In this document: positions 46,301 through 56,221 of the stretch, piece after piece
Layout: each line of letters starts with the position of its first letter
Numbering within the stretch: position 1 is the stretch's first letter
Source of the DNA: Anagrus nilaparvatae
Lineage: Eukaryota; Arthropoda; Insecta; Hymenoptera; Mymaridae
Length of the DNA stretch: 64,000 nucleotides
Assembly (NCBI GenBank): GCA_022575985.1
Contig: JAKSXM010000246.1
Location: forward strand, 12,728,001-12,792,000
Direction of reading: 5' to 3'
Position numbers and translations under genes: made by a program
The notes under the pieces: model-generated
Told to the model about the DNA's origin: nothing
The model's database searches: none
Seen by the model: only the letters and a program-made list of their open reading frames with translations

Positions 46301-46563
46301 ACGAAAAGTAATTTAAACGTTATTACTATGCTAATGGGCAAAAGTACAGCTGCTTGGGAATATTCGCTGTATTCTCTATCAATAATTACCTTCTTAATTA
46401 CCGTGCTAGCATGTAACAACAAATATGTAGTAGCCAAAAAAATACAAATAAATTGAATAAATTTATAAAGAAATTTTTTTTTAAACGTTTTAAAATTTTC
46501 AGGCATCCACATTCCTGATACCGTTAAAAACCAAAATACGAATTTTAAAGCCGACATTTTCAT
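43324..46563 (-). CDS. Odorant receptor (7TM), complete, five exons
   Basis: Insect odorant receptor, a seven-transmembrane ligand-binding subunit that pairs with Orco in dendrites of olfactory neurons. Exons on the minus strand: 46187-46563, 44931-45311, 43973-44177, 43599-43754 and 43324-43380; each has GT donor and AG acceptor, phases 2, 2, 0, 0, total 1176 bp, 391 residues plus TAA. Start ATG at 46563. Visible: SGMWMPENF near residue 17 (common after the N-terminus), TM1 about 31-53, TM2 about 70-90, TM3 about 127-147, the acidic/basic RHxQ-like loop (FAEQIQHHNMIFEYAESINSTF), late helices (CQFIASGILISLVVFLLS, MILFELIFSVSYTLAVMFEL), SEEIAFDLYSMDWLSL and the typical end VLKVSYSSYNMLKTTSSK. 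These C-terminal blocks are strongly family-specific. Intron 1 carries a pogo-like MITE. No stop or frameshift is seen, so it looks functional. The particular receptor and ligand are unknown. Confidence 0.93.
45600..46154. mobile_element. Pogo-like MITE in odorant receptor intron 1
   Basis: CAGTGGAACTTTGATAATT at 45600 is matched by its reverse complement ending at 46154. CAGTGGAACYTYGAT-type termini are known for pogo/Tigger-like elements, which target TA; TA precedes the left end, but the right flank is AC, so the duplication is imperfect. The 555 bp element also has internal TCGAATTAT words. The frame at 45987-46208 is not a gene. Confidence 0.75.
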
Positions 46564-47043
46564 GAATGCCTTTCGTTATCAGGTATTCATAAATTTATAT
46601 TATATATTTTTCATCATGAATAAAATTGAATTTTTCTCAGAATTAGAGTGTAAGTAAGCTTTTTAAATCGGAATTGGATTAACCTTTCTACTGCGAATTA
46701 ACTACAAAAACTGACGTGTGCGAATCTATTAGGCTTTTATTTTTATACGTTATGTGCATTTTTTTCGATTTTTTTATTATACTATTATAAAATAGTATGA
46801 GTTTTAAAAGTGAAAAAGTTTTAATATTGATTGAGCATGTAATATTCATGTAATGTGTAAGTATAATTGTTCATGTTCTAAATATAGAGAATCTGTACAT
46901 GTTTTTGTATATATGTACATATAGTATGAATGTGTATGTGCGAGCACCTCACTTTAATTATTGTTCATGGTGTTCGCGGTAGTGCGTCTACAACTCCTAC
47001 TTGACCTCGTGCTTGACCAAGACGCTGACTTTAAGCCTATACT
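46564..47043. promoter_or_regulatory. Upstream region of the odorant receptor gene
   Basis: About 480 bp between the receptor ATG (minus strand) and the next repeat. It must hold the promoter, but I see only generic TATA-like tracts, so no element is assigned. A TATATGTACATATA stretch lies near 46908-46925. Confidence 0.25.
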
Positions 47044-47200
47044 AGATACCGTCAATGACGGGTAGAGCGAAGCTAATCATGTTAGAAAAAAGTCTGATTA
47101 ATTTTTTAATATTGGAATTTTGAAAGTTTTGATTGGATTGAGTTTAATCTTAATGTGTAAATATAATATGTAGAAATATGTCAAGAATAGTTAGAAAACT
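47044..47200 (+). repeat. Dispersed repeat, copy of 21126-21290
   Basis: TAGATACCGTCAATGACGGG, TAGAGCGAAGCTAATCATGT and TTGATTGGATTGAGTTTAAT match 21126-21290 in the same orientation. Confidence 0.8.
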
Positions 47201-47639
47201 TACCAGGGGAGTGTCAAATAAATTGGCAGCCTATTTGCTTGTAACTATCAGGATAGGTTGTGGTAGTTGAAAAACATCTCCTACATCCTCAACATACCTA
47301 AATGGGCCTCCTGGGCCTAGTATGCTATAAGATAAGGGTTTTTAGGCTATCTTCTAAATGATGCTGGTACCGTGTTACTCAACCAAATACTTTCCAGTTG
47401 GCTTTATTTTTTTTTTTGTGTCAGCTTTTGATCCCTATAAACCGCATTTTTTTATCAGTAACTCTCTTACCATTATAGTCTGTAAACCAAAGGATCATAT
47501 TTGGTCAAGAATGACCAGTTTTCAAATTGCTGCCAAATTTGTAATTTTTGACTAAAATAGATTTTACAGGTTTAAAAATTTTTTACAAGCTTATAATTTT
47601 CAAAAATTCTTTACTCGTCAATTTTTGATCATGATCATT
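47201..47639. other. AT-rich DNA, nothing recognised
   Basis: Contains a 65-codon frame at 47358-47555 with no recognisable relative. No repeat or gene is supported. Confidence 0.4.
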
Positions 47640-47745
47640 TATTTGCGAGATATGAAAATTTAAAGTCAGAGTCCTGCTTCAAGGTTTTTTAATAAACGCT
47701 AATTTTAAGTACCATCTTTACAGAGCCATATCACGAAAATAACTG
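47640..47745 (-). repeat. Inverted copy of 33139-33225
   Basis: AGTCAGAGTCCTGCTTCAAG, TAAGTACCATCTTTACAGAG and CATATCACGAAAATAA are reverse complements of words at 33139-33225, in matching order. Confidence 0.8.
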
Positions 47746-49899
47746 ACACAAAAAGAACGAGTAAAAAATTATGTTTTAACTCAAAATTTTAATTGCAATG
47801 TTTGTAGCCGTTCAAAAACTAGTCTTTTTGGCCAAATATGGCCATTTGGTTTACTGACTGTAATGGTAGGAAATTGACTGATAAAAAATGCTGTTTAAGG
47901 AGGATTAAAAGGTGATACTTACACGAAAAAAATGAGACTAACCGAAAGGAATTTGGTTGACCCGTCTGAGACATTGAAGCTCTGTATAACACAGTTAGAC
48001 ACTGTTATATTATATGTGTAAATTATGTGTTAACACTGTTTACTCATAATTTACACAGAATTTAACGCTGTTATCCTATAAATCACGTACTATTTTCTTG
48101 ACCAAGCTCAAAATAGCTGCTATTGTTGAAAAATATTTTTTTAATTGTACTTTTCTAGTAAAAATTATAGTCAAGACAGTTAAAGATGCTCTCTCCGATA
48201 CTGGGTATTTTCTCACAGCACATTTTGAAATTATAATTTTATAACCATTTTTCAACTACGCTTCGCGCAGGCATAAATATATCAGCAATAAAAAATTAAT
48301 AATGAGCTTCATTTATTAATTAATAAACTAATAATCCTGGTGTACAAAAAATTTTCAAAAAGCTTGTTTTACTCGAAAGTTAATTATTATTTTTAAAACA
48401 CGTAACCTTTGGCCCCTTATTATTTTCACTACGGAAATCTCAACTGTCGAATATAATAATTAATAGTTATGTTAATTACTCTCCCTCCTTCTCTTGATTA
48501 CTATCAAACTTTTGATTTCATTATGGTCAAAAATTTTTCGATCTTACCCAATTTTTAAATTTTTAAGAAAACTCCTGATTTATTTTAATTGGAGAAAAAT
48601 GTTAAATTTATTATGATATAACTAACAATATCCTCCTTTTCGCTAATTTTATTTTTCTTTAGATATTTTTTTTGAAAATTACCAGTTTACACAGAATAAA
48701 GATAATTTAAAATATAGATTATCTTTTTACTATCCAGATTAATCAATAGCTCTTGAAAGTATAGTAAAAAGCTTGTAATCATAAAAAAAGTAAATGGATC
48801 ATGTTTACTAACAACATATCACAAAAATACAAATCCCAAACTAAACTAAAATCCCAAATCTAAACAAAAATTGATTAAGGACCATTTCACCCCCCCCCCC
48901 TTTTTGTAATATTTTTACCCCTTCTTTCTCAAAAACCATACCTTTTTGAATACACGCCTCTTTAAACGTGTTCCTAGTAAAAAATGTATTTAATAAAAAT
49001 ATTAGATTTTGATCTCATAAGATTTTAAAAAGATAAAAAACTGAAACGAAGATTTAAAATGTATAAGCAGATCTTTTGTGGCTCCATTTCCCCTAACTCG
49101 CCTTTTTCTAGTTAAACAATTCACACCACAAAAAATAATTCTTTATCTTACATGTTTTTGAATCAATTACTCCCAGACCAAGTCCCTAAACCTCTATAAA
49201 AAAAATGAGCTTTGTGAATACAAAAATTATTCCTTATTTATTTAACTGAAAAGTCAATTTTAATAAATTTATTTTAGAATTTACTAAAATACTGTTGTTT
49301 TAATAATTCTAATTAATTTTGAATTTAATTTCAGGTAATAACGATCTTTTCAATGAATGCAAAAAACTTGCGTAGAACATGTTTACTGACTTCTCTATAG
49401 ATTACAAACATCAATACTTCCTTAAGTACCCGCACTAAAACCATAATAATCCTTGAAATTAAAATAAACATATGCATGTCCCTGATTCAAAATTATTTTA
49501 AGTCCCATTTCCCTCCCCCTTAATTGTGACAATTTCAACTGTAAAATTAACACACATAATTTGACGTGAAAAATAATTAATATGATGATTTGATAAAAAT
49601 TATTAAAAAATTTTATTCACCTATTTTCATTGAAAATATTTTAGTTTATTTAAAAATTTTGAGCTAACGAAGATTTTGAAAAGGATTTTAAATTATGAAA
49701 GTTTTTCAATCGAAGCTTTACGTGCACCAAATATTGAGTAATTAAATTATTTTTTTAATGATCATATAATATTTTAGTATTTTTATCTCACAAAAGTATT
49801 AAAAAATATGGACGCCATAAGTGTCGTTGTCCATCCGGGTCAATTCTCAGAACCTTAAAATCTAGATTTTTTGAAAACATACCTATAAATAAATTTTGC
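47746..49899. other. AT-rich intergenic DNA
   Basis: A run of 12 C at about 48890-48900 and a palindromic AATTTACACA/TGTGTAAATTATGTG patch near 48010-48055 are the only features noted. No gene. Confidence 0.45.
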
Positions 49900-50628
49900 A
49901 AAAACATTCAATTGCAGATTTGTAAAATTAGAATACATCAAAATTTAAAATATGCGTCACAGATATCACCAATTACAAGCATGCAATCATACATTTTGTA
50001 TTAACTTTTAAAAGTTTCAAATATTCATCAAAAATTTTGGAACAAATTTTCAAAAAATTAATAATTAGATTCAAGATGTCGAGTAAAAAACATATTTTCA
50101 AATATAAGTACTTTCATGGAACTAAATGAAGTATTACACCAAAAAAAAAAAAAATATTGCAGATTTTTTAATTTTTCTGTTTTTTTAATTTTGAGAAAAA
50201 AAATTTGAAAAAATTCGGTATCAGATCCAAAAAATTACTATAAACGAAATTTCTAAAACTAATTTACTCTCATAGAAATAAATTAGGTACTACGTCCAAA
50301 GAGAAAAAAAAATTGGTGTTTTTTATATTTTTTTGTGACGAAAATTTTGGGAAAAAAATTTTCAAAAAATTAATTATCAGATTTGAGATATCGAATAAAA
50401 ATCGTACTTTCAAATATAAGTACTTTCATGGAAATAAATGAGGTATTACCTCCAAATTAAAAAACACACGCACACACATACACACATACAGACTTTTTTT
50501 AAAAACCGATTTTTGGTTCCTCATACAGGAACTTTGTGATATAGATGAAATTTTGATTTTTGATTTTTTGGCATATAAGCACGTTTTGGGACCTCAGGAA
50601 GCTAAGAAACCGGTTTTTAAAAAAAGTC

Positions 50629-50670
<42 letters not shown>

Positions 50671-51310
50671 ACCGGTGAAATTTCACAACCATTATGGAAT
50701 TAAGACCTAATTTTTTTTTCAAAAATTTTTTCATCAAAAAATCTCAAACTACTTTTTTTTTTTTAAATTTGGATGTAATACCTCATTTATTTCCATGAAA
50801 GTACTTATATTTGAAAGTACGATTTTTACTCGATATCTCGAACATGATAACTAATTTTTTGAAAATTTTTTTCACCAAAAAATACAAAAAAAACTTAATT
50901 TTTTTTTATTTTTGGATGTAGTACCTAATTGATTTCTATGAGAGTACTAGTTTTAGAAATATCGTTTATAGTAATTTTTTGGACCTGAAACTTAATTTTT
51001 TCAAAATTTTTTTCTCAAAATTAAAAAAACAAAAAAATTAAAAAATTTGTAATATTTTTTTTTTTTTTTAGTGTAATACTTCCTTTAATTCCATGAAAGT
51101 ACTAATATTTGAAAATTTTGCAATCGGTGGTATTTAACAACCATTAAATCACAGCAGCATTTTTTTTCTTTTAAAATACGGTATTTAACTTTTTTTCATG
51201 AAATACTGATATCTCAAATTATAATTTTTATTAGATAAAATAGACCATTATAAATATTTTGCTATTGTTAATGAGGAACCATAGTGCCAATCACTTGGCA
51301 GCGTTTTTTA
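49900..51310. repeat. Inverted pair of the TG/CA repeat family
   Basis: The plus-strand copy (49900-50560) ends in CACACGCACACACATACACA and TTTTTTAAAAACCGATTTTT; an inverted copy (50560-51310) begins AAGCTAAGAAACCGGTTTTT, a TG microsatellite, and ends in the hairpin TGCCAATCACTTGGCA. The axis is near 50550. Sub-repeats of about 100-120 bp with ACTTTCATGG and AATTTTTTGG words occur inside each arm. Confidence 0.8.
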
Positions 51311-51311
51311 G

Positions 51312-51700
51312 CTCCTTGTAGACTCTTTCTCCTAATACAGCCATATTAATCACGGCCAAATATTAAATTTCTTAAAAAGATTTTATTGATATTTATCGAC
51401 CCACTGAACACGAATGCAGGGTCCATTTTTCAAATTTTTCGGTTAATTTTTTGTATTGACCAAAAACTGACCAAAATCTTAAATTTACTGTATAGTCAGC
51501 GGATTATAAATTCTCAACAAAAAAACAATTTTTTTTACATATCTAGGGCAAAAACAGTCTATTTTCTGCCCTAGGGAGACGGCTCTTTTGCCCATTATAT
51601 GCAAAACTATGTTTTAGAACACGGGACAAAATATGGGGTTCGACTTTTGCATGCTGTCTGCACTTGGTCCCAAAACGTGCTTATATGCCAAAAAATTAAA
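51312..51700. repeat. Left arm of a 3.2 kb inverted repeat (partner 53950-54552)
   Basis: CTTGTAGACTCTTTCTCCTA, ACCCACTGAACACGAATGCA, TAGGGCAAAAACAG, CGGGACAAAATATGGGGTTC and GCATGCTGTCTGCACTTG all have reverse-complement partners in order in 53950-54552. A second, more diverged direct copy of the ACTGAACACGAAT block is at 51830-51975. Confidence 0.82.
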
Positions 51701-51984
51701 AATCAAAATTTGAACCAACACAATGGTTCCTCATTGAGGAACAAAACTTCGCCAACAATACTAATCTCGGCTAAAAATGAAATTTTTTTTTCCAAGGATA
51801 TAAATAGGTAGTATTTATGTTTTTCGGCCCACTGAACATGAATCCGGGCTACTTTGCGAATTTATCGGTCAATTTTTTATTATTAAGAAGTTATTGATAA
51901 ATTGGTCAAAAATCAAGCTGTTAAATTAACTGTAGCTAACGGATTAAAAAATATCAACAACAAAAATTTTTAAAAAATTTTTTA
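51701..51984. repeat. Diverged direct copy of 51380-51540
   Basis: CCCACTGAACATGAATCCGG, TTATCGGTCAATTTTTTA and TAACGGATTAAAAAATATC mirror the words at 51380-51540 in the same orientation, with many changes. Confidence 0.6.
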
Positions 51985-52105
51985 TGGTATTGGTTCCTCA
52001 TAGAGGAACCTTTGTGATAGGTGAAATTTTGATTTTCGATATTTTGGCAAATAAGCACGTTTTGAGACCTCAGGAAGCTAAAAAACCGGTTTTTAAAAAA
52101 AGTCT

Positions 52106-52167
<62 letters not shown>

Positions 52168-53141
52168 ATGTATGTATGTCGCACTGTAACCGGTGATATT
52201 TCACAGCCAACACGACATTAAGACCTAATTTTTTTTTCAAAATTTTTTTTACCAAAAAATCTCGAGGTACTTTTTTTTTTTTTAATTTGGATGTAATACC
52301 TCATTTTTTTCCATGAAAGTACTGATATCTAGAAGTATCGTTTTTACTCGATAAATCGAAACTTATAATTTATTTTTTGAAAATTTTTTTCTCAAAATTT
52401 TTTTCACCAAAAAATACAAAAAATGACAATTTTTTTTTTCCTTTTGGACGCAGTACTTGATTTATTTCTGTGGAAGTACTAGTTTTAGAAATATCGTTTA
52501 TAGTAATTTTTTGGACCTGATACTTAATTTTTTCAAAATTTTTTTCTCAAAATTTTTTTCGCCAAAAAATACAAAAAACGCCAAAATTTTTTTTATTTTA
52601 GGACGTAATACTTAATTTTTTCCTATGAAAGTGCGAATATCTAAAATTATCGTTTGTAAAGGATTTCTCCATCGGATACGTAATTTTTCGAAATTTTTTT
52701 TTTCAAAACTTTTTTCATAAAAAAATTAAAAAAACACTATAATTTTTTTTCTTTTTGGTCGTAATACCTCATTTATTTCCATGCAAGTACTTATATTCGA
52801 AAGTATGATTTTTACTCGATATTTCGAATCTTATAATTTATTTTTTGAAAATTATTTTCTCAAAATTTTTTTCACCAAAAAATACAAAAAATACCAATTT
52901 TTTTTTTCATTATGGACGCAATACTTAATTTATTTCTGTGGAAGTACTAGTCTTAGAAATATCGTTTATAGTAATTTTTTGGACCTGATAATTGATTTTT
53001 TCAAAATTTTTTTCTCAAAATTTTTGTCGCCAAAAAATACAAAAAAGCCAAACATTATTTTTATTAGATAAAATAGACCATTATAAATATTTTGCTATTG
53101 TTGATGAGGAACCATAGTGCCAATCACTTGGCAGCGTTTTT
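51985..53141 (-). repeat. TG/CA repeat family, copy with longest microsatellite
   Basis: Opposite-strand copy of the family at 31702-33230. It includes a pure TG run (about 52110-52150) followed by TATG repeats to about 52180, several about 110 bp sub-repeats with GTACTAGTTTTAGAAATATC, and the terminal hairpin TGCCAATCACTTGGCA (53116-53131). The frames over the microsatellite are not genes. Confidence 0.8.
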
Positions 53142-53949
53142 TTTATATGTTTATATGTTTTTATGATTTCGCTGCTTTAACATAAACATTCTTAAAAAAT
53201 AAAATGATATATCCTTATGTAAAATTTCCCGCGGAATCCAAATTTTTGGTCAGATTTCTGATTGGTCACGTGACTTGGCAGGAAATTCGAAATTTTTAAA
53301 AAATGAACTATTGAAAGTTGCTATTTTTTGATCTAGAGCTCCCAAAAAGCTATGTCCCATTGAAATCTTTTTTTCGCCAAAGAATATACAGTTCAAGGAA
53401 AAATTTAAGCCTGGTTAGAAGATTTTTCACTAATAGGCATTTGAGAAATAGACTTTTGAAAAAAAACAGCCTATCTTAGCGATAATGTTTTTTATATTTT
53501 TTATGTGTATATAAAATCTGATTTCACTAAATTCAACTAATTGTTTGAATAATAAATTGAATTATTTATAAACTGTTTAAACAAAAAATTTTTTTATATC
53601 ACATACGAAGCGTATATTTACATGTTTTGTCATCCTCTGATAAAAATTCTGATATCTGATTTTCGGAAAAATAACCTTAGGCACTTGATTAATCAAAATT
53701 CAATTGTTTATAAATTTTTTTTAAAAAAATTTTGTTATAGTTTTTAAAAAAATATGAAAAAATATATAAATTTACTTATCGTATGTGATTTAAAAAAAAT
53801 TTTTGTTTAAACAATTTATAAACAATTAAATTTTGTTTAAACAATTAATTGAGTTTAGTGGATTTGGATTTTATAGGTTAAAATAATAGCTATTTATTAA
53901 ACAAGGGATAAAATATTGGTTTCGGCTTTGCATGCAGTTGTATGCAGTT
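53142..53949. other. AT-rich DNA inside the 3.2 kb inverted repeat
   Basis: A short imperfect inverted pair (TAATTGTTTGAATAATAAATTG and its complement near 53540-53850) is visible. No gene recognised. Confidence 0.4.
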
Positions 53950-54552
53950 GCATGCAGTCGCTTTGCACGAGCGAGCGCAGCGAGCAAGTGCAGACAGCAT
54001 GCAAAAGTCGAACCCCATATTTTGTCCCATGTTCTAAAACATAGTTTTACATATAATGGGCAAAAATGCCGTTCCCCTAGGGCAGAAAATAGGATGTTTT
54101 TGCCCTAGATATGTAATAGTACATTTTTAACCAAGGGAACAAAAAAAAAGAATGGCCCAGATCGCAAGTTAATTAGCATCCGTGGCGAAGCCGAGGATGG
54201 TAAACTGCGATCTGGGGTATTTTTTTTTTGTTCCCATGGACAAAACGAAATTTTCTCAGTGGGGGGGAAACGCGTATTTTTCGATCTCGTTGCGGGGCGA
54301 AAAAAGTGTTTTCGGCCCCCTAGGAAGAAAAAAAATTGTTTTTTTGTTGAGAATTTATAATCCGGTAAATAAAAATACAGTAAATTTAACAGCTCAGTTT
54401 TTGGTCAATACAAAAAATTAACCAAAAAATTTGCAAAATGGACCCTGGATTCGTGTTCAGTGGGTCGATAAGTATAAATAAAATTTATTTAAGAAATTTA
54501 ATTTTTGGCCGTGATTAGTATGGCTGTATTAGGAGAAAGAGTCTACAAATCG
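53950..54552. repeat. Right arm of the 3.2 kb inverted repeat
   Basis: Reverse complement of 51312-51700, but longer because a foreign block (about 54109-54333) interrupts it. Beside the arm, CACGAGCGAGCGCAGCGAGC is a small CG-rich patch not present in the left arm. Confidence 0.82.
54109..54333 (+). mobile_element. Dispersed palindromic repeat, copy B, with visible empty site
   Basis: In the left arm of the inverted repeat the sequence runs directly from a poly(T) tract (after CTCAACAAAAAAACAA) into ACATATCTAGGGC. Here, on the complementary strand, the same two words are separated by about 225 bp that match copy A at 7550-7765. The block contains the palindrome around GGCGAAGCCGAGGATGG and the peptide-level words AKPRMVNCDLG and FGPLGRK. 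This supports a discrete inserted element. Confidence 0.78.
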
Positions 54553-54589
54553 ATTTGTTTATCTACCTATACTATAAATATGTAATCGC

Positions 54590-54666
54590 CGCTGTAGGCA
54601 GGTTACCACGTGGTTATCATGTGATCGCCACGTGATTATCATGTGATCACCAGGGCTATATCACGT
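54590..54666. repeat. CACGTGAT-type short repeat cluster
   Basis: ACCACGTGGTTATCATGTGA, then GATCGCCACGTGATTATCAT and ATCACGTGATCGCC follow each other with a GTGATCRCC/ATCATGTG core repeated about four times. It directly precedes the 25 bp minisatellite. Confidence 0.65.
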
Positions 54667-55082
54667 GATCGCCAAAGATCTTTAGGGACTTCTGCACCAT
54701 AGGTCCCTAGGTACTTCTGCACCAATTGTCCCTAGGTAGTTCTGCACCAAAGGTCTTTAGGTACTTCTGCACCATAGGTCTTTAGGAATTTCTGCACCCA
54801 AGGTCTGTAAGTACTTCTGCACCATAGGACTTTAGGCACTTCTGCACCAAAGGTCTTTAGGTACTTCTGCACCATAGGTCTTTAGGTATTTCTGCACCCA
54901 AGGTCTGTAAGTACTTCTGCACCATAGGACTTTAGGTACTTCTGCACCAAAGGTGTTCAGGTACTTCTGCACCATAGGTCTTTAGGTACTTCTGCACCAT
55001 AGGTCTTTAGGGACTTCTGCACCATAGGTTTTTAGGTACTTCTGCACCAAAGGTCTTTAGGTACTTCTGCACCAAAGATTCC
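54667..55082 (+). repeat. Minisatellite, 25 bp unit, about 16 copies
   Basis: Units of the form AGGTCTTTAGGTACTTCTGC plus ACCAW vary at a few positions (ACCATAGG versus ACCAAAGG; one CTGTAAG variant twice). A two-unit variant order recurs, indicating duplication of blocks. There are no unique spacers. Confidence 0.93.
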
Positions 55083-55423
55083 TGAATCGAAAATATTCTT
55101 AGTCCATAAATTTAACAATTTTATTTTTTATTTGTTTTTAATGAGATGTGCGGAGTAGTGAAGGCGTACTCCTCACGCGCTCCGCGCGTGAGGATAGTCC
55201 TAGTATTTTTACAGAAAAGTTTTAATACCAGTTAAGGCACCAGCAATGTTAAATGCATTCAAAAATCTTATCTGCACGGAAATGGATCCACCTAAGTGAA
55301 ACGTATATTGCAGAAACGATTTTCATCCATTTTCCGGTAGCCAGTTTTACTGAGGTAAACCCATTCCATGTAAATAATACTGTTAACCCTCAAAAATTTG
55401 ACTTTTGGATTTTAAATATCATA
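55083..55423. other. AT-rich DNA with one CG hairpin
   Basis: CTCACGCGC and GCGCGTGAG (about 55171-55192) form a strong small hairpin. A 112-codon frame starts at 55253 and runs through the following 33 bp repeats; it has no recognised domain. Confidence 0.5.
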
Positions 55424-55520
55424 TTAATTTATAGACCTTATACCCAAAGCTTTTTATTAATTTATAGAGCTTATACACAAAGCTTTTTATTAATTTATAA
55501 AGCTTATACCCTAGACCGCT
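55424..55520 (+). repeat. 33 bp tandem repeat, three copies
   Basis: TTAATTTATAGACCTTATAC and CCAAAGCTTTTTA recur three times with small changes (units near 55424, 55457 and 55490). The 33 bp period keeps an open frame through the array, which explains the surrounding 112-codon frame (55253-55591). Confidence 0.85.
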
Positions 55521-56219
55521 TATGCCCAAAAATTTTTTATTTGGGTATAAATTTATACAAAAAGGCACTTCATTTTTTTAATTTTATTTGATTTTATCCT
55601 TTTGATACAGCATATTTTTTAAATACATATTTAATAACCTAAGCTTTCATCAAAAGCGATACTGTTGGTCAGCAAATCTTTTTTTCAACCTGAAAGAGCA
55701 GTTACATGTAAAGCCACTTTAACATTATATACTTTTTTTCAGTATGTCACTAAAAATTTATAAAGAGAAAAGTGACGAATTTGATCGGAATTTGATGCAA
55801 TTATAAAAAATACCTGTTATCAATTTCTTTTCATGAAGCTTTAATGTCAACTTTAAGTAGTATTCATAGATCGCTTAGTTTGAATATTTAATTTTTATTA
55901 CATTTTTTATTTTTTATTTTAAAGCAGAATACTTTTAAATTCTAATTAACAAAATTAGTATAAAAGCTTTACAATTTCACAATTTATTCTGCGGGAACTA
56001 TAGTCTAAATAATAAATTAAATCTTCTTGTATTGAATTAATTGGAAGGACTAACGTTGTAACTTTCACCGCAAACTGTTGACTTTATGTAATGTATTGGA
56101 TTAATTACTGCATTGCGTTAACGTAATTGCTTTAGCTTATTTAGATTTATACTTAAAATAGTAAATTAAGGTTTTATTAGTTTAGAAAAATAATAAATTT
56201 ATTAAATCTTATTTTAATA
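55521..56219. other. AT-rich DNA, nothing recognised
   Basis: No gene, repeat or structured element seen before the Tc1-like terminus. Confidence 0.45.
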
Positions 56220-56221
56220 TA

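Noticed and set aside
51954..52255. Frames rich in Thr-His or Cys-Val
   Set aside because: They translate the TG/CA and TATG microsatellite.
54667..55082. CRISPR-like array
   Set aside because: Units follow each other without unique spacers in eukaryotic sequence; it is a minisatellite.
55253..55591. 112-codon frame with repeated LIYRPYTQSF-like words
   Set aside because: The open frame is explained by a 33 bp tandem repeat; no domain, start context or splice pattern supports a gene.
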